Of a stretch of DNA of 64,000 nt, positions 11,468-23,315 are shown in pieces (the first letter of the stretch is position 1; each line of letters opens with the position of its first letter). The stretch covers positions 930,001-994,000 of the forward strand of contig JACGZH010000010.1 of assembly GCA_014706385.1 (NCBI GenBank). The letters are read 5' to 3'. Both the position numbers and the translations under genes were made by a program. The stretch is from Phaffia rhodozyma. Taxonomy: Eukaryota > Basidiomycota > Tremellomycetes > Cystofilobasidiales > Mrakiaceae. The notes under the pieces are model-generated. The model saw only the letters and a list, made by a program, of their open reading frames with translations. It had not been told where the DNA came from and made no database searches.

Positions 11468-12498
11468 GATGCTTTTCTTTTCCTAATACACACAATATAC
11501 AGATCGATCGATATTGAGGCATGATGGAAGATTGACCAGCGCAAGCGATGTTGAGAAAAGACAGGTCAGATAATGTCGGTACCGACAGCGACAGAGATTA
11601 TGATAGCAACAGCAACAGTTGGTCTTGATCTCGGTCTTGTCTTCATCATTGGTAATCAAACGGAGGGAACCAACCTGAAGACTACGAGTTGTATGAGGGG
11701 AGAGGCAAAGGATCAAGTTTATGGATGGACTCTAAACTTGGTGCGCCGTTCTTATACGAAATCATGATAGACACGAGAACCCGGGTTCACTATGTATGGG
11801 GACCGCCCATGTGGTAGCATCCACGTGGATAGACTCTCAATGGTGATAGTGATTTTCTTAGCGCTGGCTGAATGATCAAAGGGAAGCCGATCTAGCGGGA
11901 GTTATGCTGTTGATAACACTGATGGCGGTGACAATATCTACAGTCGTACGTGAGAGCATTCGTGTTCATCTCGCGAGGCCGCAAGGATAAAGCGTTTGTA
12001 GCGTCGGCCGTCCATCTGCTCATCAATCGGTGTCGCTCACGACGGAATGTTATCGTTGTGTCCTAAACCTTCTCGATAAATCCGCCAGCTCCGAAGCCCG
12101 AGATGAACGTGTGATTGAGCTAATTTTGTCGGAAATGCTCTTTATCGTCTGATTTTAGAAAGCATGGCAAACACAAGCGATCTTTTTACCCAATTCTGTT
12201 CGGCTCAGCATTATCATCTGATCTCGTCCCCACGGTCGTTGGGATGGTTGAGATCATTAAGGACGGAGGTGTACTGATCCATCTGAAGAGTCCCGGCGCG
12301 TTGGAGAACGCGTCGGACGTGTGCATGACGCGTGTGTGACGCGTGATAACATTATATTACGCGTGCCTAGTCTGACCGGTGGAGATCAGCCAACTTGATC
12401 TGAATCTTCTACATACACACACACCCTCTCTTCTCTCTGTCCGGTTCTTTACCACTCGATATACTTCTCATAGATTGCACCCAACGTACAGCTGGTGC
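11468..12498. other. Divergent intergenic region, thioredoxin / DNA ligase
   Basis: 1.03 kb with no supported coding exon. The only clear signal is the ACGCGT cluster near the ligase end, listed separately. Confidence 0.65.
12308..12364. promoter_or_regulatory. Cluster of four ACGCGT (MCB-like) boxes upstream of DNA ligase
   Basis: Perfect ACGCGT hexamers start at 12308, 12328, 12339 and 12359, spaced 20, 11 and 20 bp, about 135-190 bp before the ligase ATG. ACGCGT is the MluI cell-cycle box bound by the fungal Mbp1/Swi6-type MBF complex, which drives G1/S genes including DNA ligase in ascomycete yeasts. The hexamer is palindromic, so either neighbour could respond, but it lies much nearer the ligase. 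Confidence 0.8.
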
Positions 12499-15400
12499 AT
12501 GAATATTCGTCTCAACAGGTCTATTCTATTCATATTGAAATCCGCTCGTACTTCAAGCTATCGTCTTTTGTCCGGTTCGATCTCTAGCTCGATGGCGCAC
12601 TCTTCTTCAAACCCAAGGGCCAAGCCGAAAGGAGACATGAAACAGTCGACCTTGTTTAGTCACATCAAAGGTGTAGCACCTCCTCCAAAAGAGCAATCCA
12701 GTCTGGAAAATATGTGGTCCAAGAAAAGAGTGAAGGAAGATGTGAAAGATGCTCATTTAGAAGAAGAGAGAGAGACCGGTGGTGGGTCGATTTATTCTTA
12801 CTTCATGTGTTCAACCTTTCGAACACTAACTCGTATGGGGTTCCGATGGTTGTGTCACTGTAACTCGTAGTGCCCAAAGTTGTGGAAGCTTCTCAATCTC
12901 CTAAGAAAACGATCGAACGCAAAGCATCATCCTCGCCCAAACCGAAGACCACCTCCAGTCTTCCTTTTATCGATTTCCCCGCGGTCGAGAAAAATGAAGA
13001 CCAGGATATGTCCAACGTGTCCGAGACGGAATCGGACGCTCCTCTTCCTGCTGGCGTTCGACATAAGCGTAAAAGAGCATTCATAGCTGTATCCGATGAG
13101 GATGAAGTCCCTGTTTCACTCAAGAAAAGACCTATCGGGCAACCGAAGATCGACAAGGAGGAAAACGGTGAAGACATGGAAAAAGTGGAGGAAAGCGCAA
13201 GCGCTGAAGAGAGCGGAAGCGAAGAGGAGGGAGAAAGTGAGCTAGAAATGGAGGAGGAGGAGCTAGTGGTTGAAGGAAAGGGGAAGGTCAAGACCAAAGT
13301 TGTCAATAAGGCAGCATCGGCGATGTACGTCCCTCAGAGTTGTGTACACCATTCGTTTCCTCTGTGAAAACTAATCTCCTTTCAATTGGGCGTCAATATA
13401 ACAAGTGCTGAGATGGCTTCCTCGAAGTCTATTATTTCCTCTGCTTCTAAAGAGTACCCCAAATGGGGACCAACTGATCCGTCCGTCCTCTTCATAACTA
13501 CTAATGTTTAGATGGATTCTGATCTCTTCCTGACTTACTTTACCTACTTTTGATATGCGTTATCAGTGTTCCTTATGCTGCGCTGATTCATTGCTTCATG
13601 AAAATCGAGGGAACCACCAAACGACTAGAAATTTTGAAATACCTTACAGAGTTTCTAGTTTTAGTCGTTGAGAGGGCTGCACCGGCCGTTGAGGGCTCGG
13701 CACTGGCCGTAGGAAAGAACGCAGAGGTTGGTTCAGTCAGAATTCATAAAGTCTGGGAGCTCCAAAGTATTGATCATCTGGTTCTATTTGGGTGCTGTAA
13801 AGACTGCAAGTAGTAAAGTCAAAGCAGGTGGAAACGCCGCCAAAGGAGGAGAGACAGGAGCTGAGGGACTACTCAAAGTAATCTATCTATGTCTCAATCG
13901 AGTAAGTGATCGACCGTAGAACTGCTTGTGTTTCTCATCTTTGCCATCTTGAAACGTAGACGATGACTGACCGATTGGATTCTTGACTTCACTTCATCAC
14001 TGAACAGCTTTGCCCTGACTATCAAGGTCTCGAGCTTGGTATTGGAGAGAGTATTCTGATAAAGGCTATTGGAGAATCGACCGGCCGAGCAGTCGCCAAG
14101 GTTAAGACTGATCTCAAGAAGGAGGGTGATCTTGGAATGGTTGCAATGGTCAGCTCTCTTTACGTCGCTTCGTTGCTATCTGTACGCGCTAACGTATTGC
14201 ATGATCTATCTCGGGATGCATTGCTTCCCCTTCACTCTTTAGAACTCGCGAGCAAACCAACCGACGATGTTCAAGCCAAAACCGCTCACTGTGCCCTTCG
14301 TGTTTTCAAGGTTGACGGATATTGCCTATTCGACCGGAAAAGATGTACTTCCACGTTTTGTTGCCAATTTCTGTCTCCTTCTCTAGATTGGCTCAGATGC
14401 TCACGACAACATCCTTTGTTGAAATGAAAATAAATCAGTCTATGAGCAAGAAGATCAATATAATCAAGCAGATGCTTAGTGCTTGTCAAGGCTCTGAGGC
14501 CAAATTCATCATCCGTTCACTCGAAGGGAAGCTAAGAATCGGATTAGCTGAAAAGACCATCATCACTGCTCTGGCACAAGCCTGTGTTATCGTTAGAAAC
14601 TGTGTGTATCCATCGAAGTTTGAGCTTTTATATGCTTCCAATCTCACGACCCTCTCTATTGATTCTTTCAGCCGACCGAAATCTTTCGACAGAAGACATG
14701 CAAACTCTTTTGACAGATGGAACTGAGGTGGTCAAATCTGTTTATAGTGAACTTCCGACGTTGAACATGATCATTCCGTCTTTGATGAAGGTCGGAGTGG
14801 AAGGGCTGAAGGATGACTGCAAGCTTACCGCCGGTTCGCCCTCTATCTCCGTTCTCCCTTCTATCGCGAGTTGAGTATCGATCCAAGCTCACGAATCATT
14901 CCTGCCTCTCTTCCCTTATGTTTTCTGTCACCACCACGCCCAGGAGTTCCTCTGAAACCCATGTTGGCAAAGCCAACGAAAGCCATTACTGAAGTCCTGG
15001 ACCGATTCGAAGGCAAAAAGTTTACGTGCGAATACAAATATGATGGAGAGCGAGCTCAAGTAAGCTTATTCAAAGTATCAAGTCCTATCTTGCATATGCG
15101 CTGATAACACGAATCATGGTTTATGTTGCTCTGGTTAAATAGATTCACCGAGAAGAAGATGGAAAGATCACTGTGTTCTCAAGAAATTCCGAGAACATGT
15201 CTGCAAAGTATCCGGATTTGGTCGATCAGCTCCCTCGAGTATGTTCTTTGGATATCCTTGCGCCATAACCCTAGTCAATAGACATTACTGACATCCGACT
15301 ATCCATGCCATCAATCACAGGCCGTGAAAGAATCAGCCAAATCGTTCGTACTGGATTGTGAGGCGGTTGCTTGGGATGCGGTTGAACGGAAGCTACTACC

Positions 15401-16662
15401 GTTCCAAGAGTTGAGTAGACGAAAGCGAAAGGATGTTAAGGCAGAAGATATCACGATCAAAGTCCATATCTTTGCGTTCGATATTCTCTTTCTCAATGGC
15501 GAAGTGTGTTGTTCCTTGTTCAAATCTCTCAAGAATCCTCAAAGCGCTGAAAGCTGATATGTCTCTCGAATGATATACAGTCTCTTCTTCAGAAGCAGCT
15601 ACATGAACGTCGGGCGATTCTCCAGGAAAATTTCACTCCTGTCGAGGGAGAATTCACCTTTGCGAAATCTTCAGATGGAGAGACCTCGGACGAGATCCAA
15701 CAGTTCTTGGAGGAGAGTGTCAAGGACGGATGCGAAGGTTTAATGGTCAAGATGCTGGAGACGAATGATTCAACGTACGAACCCAGTCGAAGAAGTATGA
15801 ACTGGTTGAAGGTCTGTGGCTTTTCTGCTTCTCTTCGTACTTCACGTGCTTGAGTTCTGATGATTCTCTCGTCTTTCTTGAACTTTTTACTCTGAAACTT
15901 ATATGAAATCATGACGACCGGGATCATGTCTGCACAAAATAGCTCAAGAAGGATTATCTATCGGGTGTAGGAGACTCATTGGACTTGGTCGTTGTCGGTG
16001 CCTACTTCGGAAAAGGGAAACGGACAAACGTTTATGGAGCTTTCCTCCTGGCGTGTTACGATCCAGATACCGAAAAGTACCAGACCATCTGCAAGATTGG
16101 AACCGGGTTTTCCGAAGAGATTCTTGAAATTCATTACAACGCGCTTAAAGATCTCGAAACTTCTGGCGGAGCGAGGAGGGATATTCAGGTTGGCGGAGCG
16201 AAACCAGATATCTGGTTTGAACCAAAGGTTGTCTGGGAGGTCTTGACAGCCGATTTGAGTTTGAGTCCGATATACACCGCCGCCCAAGGATTGGTTTGTC
16301 CAGGATTCTTTCACGCTGCAAGATCGTTCAAGGTGTCTTGTTTTTGAAACAGAGAAATCAAAACGACTAACAAGCTTTTATCTCTTCTTGTTTCTGCTGT
16401 GATTCAGGCGGACGAACGAGGGATTTCTCTTCGATTTCCAAGGTTCCTTCGTATCAGAGAAGACAAGGATGCCGACCAGGCGACTTCTGGAGAACAGGTA
16501 ACTCAGTTTGAACTTCTCTTTCACGGCCCCACGTCCACGTGGTTGACATCCATGTTTTTGTCTCTTTTCTTCATCATCCGGTCTCAGATCGCTGAAATGT
16601 ATCAGGCTCAGGCTGTAGTCACCAAAGGAAAGAAGACAGGAGGAGATGATGATTTCTGGTGA
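12499..16662 (+). CDS. CDC9: DNA ligase I (ATP-dependent, CDC9/LIG1)
   Basis: Seals nicks in lagging-strand replication and repair. Sixteen exons join in frame, about 925 residues, within the range for LIG1. N-terminal region: basic leader ([20 protein letters not shown]), second ATG at 12592, PIP-box-like QSTLFSHI at about residue 49, then an acidic/Ser disordered tail. DNA-binding domain: [56 protein letters not shown]. Catalytic core: [10 protein letters not shown] with nucleophile at about K577, [11 protein letters not shown] (motif III), [21 protein letters not shown] (motif IV), SMNWLKLKKDYL (motif V), then the OB-fold KIGTGFSEE and [14 protein letters not shown]. Two in-phase donors exist for the intron after AAQGL (16294 or 16333), giving 925 or 938 residues. 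Promoter: the ACGCGT cluster suggests G1/S control. The two start codons suggest mitochondrial and nuclear forms, as known for yeast Cdc9. Confidence 0.97.
12592..12594 (+). promoter_or_regulatory. Candidate internal start codon of DNA ligase (nuclear isoform)
   Basis: In-frame ATG at codon 32, immediately after the basic Ser/Arg-rich leader and before the PIP-like motif. Yeast Cdc9 uses two starts in the same way; use here is inferred. Confidence 0.45.
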
Positions 16663-17305
16663 TTCTTCCCCTTGATTCTTCTGGCTCACGTGGTTCTATT
16701 CGTTATAATATATTCTGTGAACATCATTCAATGTACATAGAGGATGTGTATGTGTATATGTGGTTGTCTGTATTCAACGATCTGCTTGGACGCGCTTGCT
16801 ACGAGATAGATCCGGCAGCACCACAAAAACGGTGATGATGCGAAACAAGAGACTGCGCCTATAACTTCTTCTGGTCGATCAATCTGTTCCACTTTGACCT
16901 TCAAGTTTCCAATCTTGATTGACTGACCCAATAGCATACTGACTTACTGACCAGATACCCATGGTGCAGAGCAAGGACAAATTCTGACTAGGATGACCTT
17001 CAGATTAATCCGATCTATATATATACATCATCGTTGTTGACTTTGGTCGAACAATGTTTCGTCTCCTTGGAGTCGAAATTAGTGTCTTGTCAGCCTCCTG
17101 ATGGGTTTCATCTTCATGGAACCCTAATCTATGTATGTTCTTGTTCCAGAACATACCCGGCCTACCAAGATAATCTTTGAGAACGGTTCTCGAACGAGGT
17201 GATATCATGTTCTTTGCAAGAAGGAGAAGATATAAAGAGCCAACTCTTTTGAATCTGCCTTCGACTGCCCTCCTTTCCAACACTCTTTACAGTAACAGAC
17301 TTAAT
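16663..17305. other. Intergenic, ligase 3' flank and GH128 promoter
   Basis: No supported gene. AT-rich tracts (TATATATATA near 17017) and a TATAAAG element before the next gene. Confidence 0.6.
17231..17237 (+). promoter_or_regulatory. TATA-like element (TATAAAG) of the GH128 gene
   Basis: TATAAAG 75 bp before the ATG at 17306, a suitable distance for a TATA box if the leader is short. Confidence 0.4.
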
Positions 17306-18359
17306 ATGTTTTCTACTATCTGGGCACCCGCTCTCCTAACTATCGCCACAATGATGAAGCCCAGCTTAGCCGTAAACCCCAAAAGGGGATTTGGCTTCCC
17401 ATCATCTGCCACCTCAGTAACGGATCTTGCGACGCTGAGTGCCAGCTCGGAACTCTCCTGGCTATACAACTGGGGCCGGACACCCGCTAGTACCACCGGT
17501 TTAGGAAGCGGTCCAGGGTCGTTCGTCCCCATGATCTGGAACGGAGTTGACATCAGCTCGTTTGTGGACTTCGTGATCTCGGGTGGATACACAGAGATCT
17601 TGGCGTTCAACGAGCCGGATGCAGCCGATCAGGCTAATATGCTAGCCACAGACGCTGCGGCGCTATGGATTGAATACCTGGAACCTTTGAGAAGCAACCA
17701 TGGTGTCCGATTAGGAGTATGTTGCCCTCCTTTTGGAGTCTCTTCTTGAGCATCGGTATCTTACGACTGACGTATCTATAATCTTGTCATGTCAGGCTCC
17801 TGCTGTCACGTCATCAGAGACTGGTCGACAGTGGTTAAGGGACTTTATCACCGCCTGCGACGGCAACTGCAACATCGATTTCCTTCCTTTGGTATGTCGT
17901 TTGCCCAGAATGATGATATGATTCCTGATAAAAAGCTCTCTTTCGCTGACTGAGCATACACCTTCTCGGTTGTAGCACTGGTATGGAGATAGTGTAGACC
18001 TTTGGTCTCAATCTTGGTACTTTGGGCAGTACATCTGGAGTATGCATGGCGAGTTTTCCAGTCTTGGACCTGTCTGGATCACCGAGTGGGCTTCGACTTC
18101 TACGGACCTGAACGATGTTGCTGCCTTCATGAATTCTTCAATGGCTATCTTGGATTCGTACGATTGGATTGAGCGGTACGCCTGGTTTGGAGGTTTCAGA
18201 ACCACCGACACGTGGGGTGAGTGTTTTTCGTTCCTCTTTTCTCTGTTATGATGACATATAAGAGACTCATGTATAACAATTTGGTGAATACATCATATAG
18301 GATTACTGGATACCAACGGGAAGTTGACCAACATCGGAAAGATCTACACATCTGCTTGA
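17306..18359 (+). CDS. Secreted glycoside hydrolase family 128 (Asl1-like) glucanase
   Basis: Predicted extracellular or wall-associated beta-1,3-glucan-active enzyme. Exons 17306-17716, 17796-17891, 17976-18216 and 18301-18359 sum to 807 nt, giving 268 residues. The N-terminus is a signal peptide (MFSTIWAPALLTIATMMKPSLAV) followed by KRGFGFP. Family marks: SWLYNWG near residue 50, FVPMIWNG, ILAFNEPD with the probable acid/base Glu, FLPLHWYGD, WITEWAST with the probable nucleophile Glu, and WFGGFRTTDTWGLLD near the end. This order matches the Asl1/GH128 domain. It has no Ser/Thr-rich tail or GPI signal, so it is just the catalytic domain. It is tandem with the ligase. Confidence 0.92.
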
Positions 18360-18885
18360 GCGAGTGTTTAGAAGAATTTCAATGCGATACGATGCTATTG
18401 ATTAGATACAAGTTACCGGCTGTCGCATCGATAATTAACTGCCAAAATTCTGACCTTTCAGATCTCTTCTCAACCGTGAAGATGTACTTTATAGGAACAA
18501 AATTAGAGAACACATGTAACGGATAGACACATCAAAGACAATAAGAAGGAGAAACGACCGAATATTTTTAATACGATGTGAGCTTCTCTAAGAGATGAGA
18601 GATGAAGAAATCCTTAGAAGAACGTGGAGGCGATCGAAAGAGTTGGTCGTCCACACCCAACACCCAATTAGCCAGTCAACTAACCGTTACCTGCACACAT
18701 CACACACGCTCGTCATCAGCTTACCATCACTAGCACTACTCAAATCCTCTCTCGTATCGTGTAGCAATAAAACAGAAGTTCTCTAGTGATGAGTACGTTT
18801 GTCAAGCCAATCTCCCACATGTAGTCCACCAGTTGATGCCCAGCTACTCATCGTTCCTATCTCTCCGATTATCTCTCCTCTAAAG
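18360..18885. other. Intergenic, GH128 / cullin
   Basis: 526 bp without a supported gene; serves as 3' flank and cullin promoter. Confidence 0.55.
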
Positions 18886-21800
18886 ATGGACTCAAGAAAC
18901 CAAAGGGTAAAATTGTAAGCTACTATTCAGAATTCACGTCGAGGGTTGATAGAAGCTCGATACAAATCAACAAGATTCTATAGAGGGAACATCTTTCTAA
19001 TTTAATTTGAACCATCCATTCTGGTCTTCCGCAGAGACCACCCAGACAGGTGAGTAGCAGTCCTCGCTCGTCTTCCTTTTTTCTTTTTTCACAATCTCGC
19101 TATCAATGATATCCCTTGTATTTAAATCTGATTTCTCTCAACGCAACTTGGCGGACGAATGATCTGAACGAGAAAGATTCAACTAGATGTCTCCTTGGAC
19201 GAGTCCTGGCGACGTTTAGCGGTGGCAATCAAAGAGATACAGAACCATAACGTGAGCAAGCTTAGATTCGAGGAGAACTATCGATACACTACTAGTATGG
19301 TCCGTCACAAACGGGTGAGTTTCTAATTCTCTTACGTCTCTGTGAATCAGCCGTTCAAGATTCGGTAATTGACATACGCACGTATCTCTTTTGGCGTTTA
19401 GGGAGATGTTCTTTATAACGGCGTGAAGGAGCTCGTAACCCAGCATCTTACCTCGGAGGCTAAGAGTAGGATCGTCCCTTCTTTCACCCGACCACCTCTC
19501 ATACCTGCGCATCCGACAAGCTCCTCCTCAGCTACCTCAACCACCAACTTCTCCAATGATTTCGATCGAAAAGGTAAAGGGAAGATGAAAGATAGTGCCA
19601 ACGAGAGTTCATTCGGTCAAGGCACCGAATCGAGAACTACCTCAGACCTTCAGGTGGACGGGATGAGTTCGGTTGAACGGGCAGCAGAGGGAGAAAGATT
19701 CCTCAAAGCTTTGAAAGCAGTATGGGACGACCACGAGAGATGTATCACGCAGATGTGTGCTGTTCTCGCATACATGGTACGTTCCGTCTTCTCGATACCC
19801 TCAGGTCAACATCATGACGTGATGACTGAAACTATGTGGGCCGTTTGATTGGGTTCTGTAGGACAAAGTCTATGTTCCCGTTGCTGGCGTTCCTGCGACG
19901 CTCGAAATTGGGAAGACGCTGTTCCTTCAATCAATGCTACGTTCGCCGATGTATCCAATCGAGGCGCAACTCATTTCTACTCTTCTATCTCAGATCAGGC
20001 TCGAGCGAGACGGAGAGGTCATCAACCGTTCGGCTGTCAGAGATGTTATGCTCATCTTGGTCGAGCTAAGATCAAGTATTGGCGCCAGAGGAGCGAGCTC
20101 TGGAAAAAGCGTGTATGAGGCTGATTTTGAGCATGGGTTCTTGGAGTGGACAGCAGTGTACTATAAGGCGGAAGGGGAGAGATTGGTGGAGGAATGCGAG
20201 GCGGGAATATATCTTCGAAAGGTGCGTCCATCTTTTTTGTTCCTGCTTTATGCCAACCAGCTAACCTTATTCGATAATGGCTTAGGTCGAACGTCGATTT
20301 GAAGAGGAATCTTCTCGAGCGCAACATTATTTATCGAACAACACGTCTCCTCCGCTCCAAAAGATCTTAGAGGATCACCTCCTTCATGCTCACCTCCGAT
20401 CTATCATCAACATGCCAGGCTCCGGCCTAGTCTTCATGCTTGATGGTGATAGACTAGATGACATAGGCCGGATGTATACTTTGTTTAGTCGAGTCCCGAC
20501 CGGATTGAAGGAGATAAGGAAGGCTTTGAAAGAAAATGTGAGAGAGCGTGGGGAGAAGATAAACCAAGGAATCATGGTTACAACAGGGCCAAGCACAGAG
20601 GTAGCCGGGAATCAGCCGGAGGAAGTCGCTGAAGGGGATAAAGGAGAAAACGAAAAGGAGAAGTCGAAAGCTAAATCAGCTGGAGCTGGAGGAGGCGCGG
20701 CAGCGGCGTTGCAGGCTGCGTTGAGATGGGTTCAAGAGGTGTTGGATCTCAAGGACAAGTTTGACAAAGTTCTTGACGGAGCTTTCGCTGGTGATATTGG
20801 CGTCCAGACATCCATCAACGAGGTGCGTCTTCTCTACTACATGTTTCTGAATGAGATGTAAAGACCGAAAATCGAGGTAAAATTCCTATGTCTAATCTGT
20901 ACGAGGATTCTTCTTCTTTTCTCCCATCTCTAGGCTTTCGAGTTGTTTATCAATAGTAATCCAAAGAGCGCAGAGTTCATCTCTCTCTTCATCGACGAGA
21001 ATCTCAAAAAAGGCTTGAAAGGCGTGAGCATCTTTTTGAACGAAGCTCTTGAGTCAGAAAACAGACTTGTTTAATTGACCTTTGATCACATTTGATATCT
21101 CGGGAAATAGAAATCGGAAGATGAAGTCGACGTAAGCGAACTTACCGTTTTCTAAGCTCAATGAATACATATTTTAATACTTTTGTGTTCATCGTTGAAC
21201 AGATCATTCTTAACAAAGCGATTACCGTATTCCGATTCTTGACCGACAAAGACGTATTTGAGCGATACTACAAAAACCATCTGGCCAAACGATTGATCAA
21301 TAGTCGAAGTGTTTCAGACGATGCGGAGAGAGGGATGGTGGCAAAACTCAAGGTATGTTCGATCAATCAATTGATGAGTACAATTAGAGATTGAGACGAG
21401 TAGATCATTTACCTGTTATTCTTTCATGCGAACGCCCGCGATTGTGACAGGTCGAAAGGTATGAGTTTCCTTCCATATTCTCTCAAACTTGCGCGATTGA
21501 TAGGACAAGTGTTGATTAAGTGTTTGGTATTTGTCTATGATTTTCTTCTGGCAGCGGTTATCAATTTACTCAAAAACTGGAAGGTATGTTCACGGACATG
21601 CGTGTGTCCGGGGATACTATGGACGCCTACCGTGCTCACCAGTCCAGCACTTCTGCCGTACGTTGCCTATTCAATGTCCTCAAGATTCTGTACACGTCCA
21701 GTTAGCGTTTTCGAGGTCACACGTCTAACTTTTGGCTATCTTTTTCTTAAACAACTCTTACAAAAGGCACCTTCGTTTGACCTGTCTGTGACTGTGCTTA

Positions 21801-22951
21801 CGTCGACCTATTGGCCAGGGACCAATCTCCAATCCACTACTATCTTCCCTTCGACTCTATCAGCTCAGGTGGAAGCATTCGAACGGTTCTACCATTCAAG
21901 ACATTCCGGTCGAAGACTGACATGGCAATCACATCTAGGGACGGCCGACGTCAAGGTCAGATTCAAGAATCGAACGCACGAGCTCAACGTCTCGACGTTG
22001 GCTCTGGTGACGCTACTTCTATTTGAGAATCTGGAAGAAGGGGAAGAGCTAGAGTACCAGGTTTGTTTTGTTTTTAAATCTGAGCATGTGATACCGTAAC
22101 TTCTCTGACTGTTTGATCTTCTTGCGTGTATCTGATCGAACAGGATATCAGATCGGCGACGGGTATTCCTGATTCAGAGCTGATGCGAACGCTTCAATCA
22201 TTGGCCTGTGGCAAATACAGGGTGCTGACGAAGCATCCAAAGAGTAAAGATGTTGCGGTCACAGATTCATTTGTGTTCAATGACGCGTTCACCGCACCGT
22301 TAGCAAAGATAAAAATCGCCATGGTCGCCAATAAGGTGGAGACAAATGAGCAAAGAGAGGAGACGAACGAGAAGGTTGACGAAGAGAGGAGGTTCTTAAC
22401 AGAGGTGAGAGACTATCTTCTGTTGCCCCCTGTCTTGTGTCTTTCTATATCGGAGTCGATCTTTTAGCCAATACTGAATAAGTGGATATGTGTTTCTCGT
22501 TTGTAGGCGTGCATAGTTCGAATAATGAAGAATTCAAAGACCATGACCCATCAGGCAAGCTATCAATCTATGTTGGGTTTATTTTTCTCTTTCTTCTATA
22601 TTCCTGACCCTTGCTCTTCCTCTCTGCAAACAGGCTTTAATGAATGAAGTCACCAAGCAATTATCGTCTAGATTTTCACCAAGTACGGCCATGATCAAAA
22701 AACGGATAGAAGCTTTGATCGACGTAAGTGCAAATTCTTCTTTGTGTTTTTTGGCAGAGTGCTGATTATGGTCTTGTAATTTGCTCGTCAATCATAGCGA
22801 GAGTATCTCGAACGGCTCGTCGATCTCAAATCTTACGCCTACCTTGTGCGTATATTCTCTGCGTATCTTAAACCCTTCCCGAATGATGTGTTGACCCAGG
22901 TGATATTTCCTATATTGTTCATTCGTTTCGGACGCGATCTTACAGGCATAG
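18886..22951 (+). CDS. CUL3: Cullin-3-type E3 ligase scaffold
   Basis: Scaffold of a BTB-cullin-RING ubiquitin ligase. The start MDSRNQRVK is joined through a 13-nt exon (19037-19049) to give VKLPPRQIQLD, matching the short basic lead of cullin-3. Next come ISCOOP-like repeats with [23 protein letters not shown] and [10 protein letters not shown]. The cullin homology region holds [26 protein letters not shown]-type [11 protein letters not shown] and [25 protein letters not shown] winged-helix tail has [20 protein letters not shown], whose lysine after IVRIM is the expected NEDD8 site, and [16 protein letters not shown]. The stop TAG (22949-22951) comes from a tiny last exon that adds only Ala. 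Two low-complexity inserts are unusual: a Ser/Thr stretch of about 60 residues after [11 protein letters not shown], and an acidic/Lys/Ala insert ([19 protein letters not shown]). Exon boundaries in the middle were not all fixed. Confidence 0.93.
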
Positions 22952-23315
22952 GTTCTACCTCATGTGTCCTTCAGCACGTTCGAACCCCTCGTCTTTCCAT
23001 TTCCTTTTCTCTCCCCTATCAGACGAACCTTTGCTTTCAGGAATATGGACCGGTTGCGTATTGGGATTTGAGATTATAATACTGCTTATGTCTGATCTCA
23101 TCATGTTACCCTGGATTATGTATTCATCATGCCATAGTGAGAAGGATGGAAAGAGATGTACGAGAAGAGATTAAAAAAAACGGAACAAAGATAACACGAT
23201 TTTCAATCGAGTTATTTGGATTTATGACGATTCGAACATCCATCTATCTCGGATCAATTTCAACCATCAAGCTTTCGTTCTTTGCCTCGTTTCTTTCCTT
23301 CTCTTTCACTACCAC
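22952..23315. other. Intergenic, cullin 3' flank and Rab promoter
   Basis: 364 bp; no supported gene. Confidence 0.55.
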
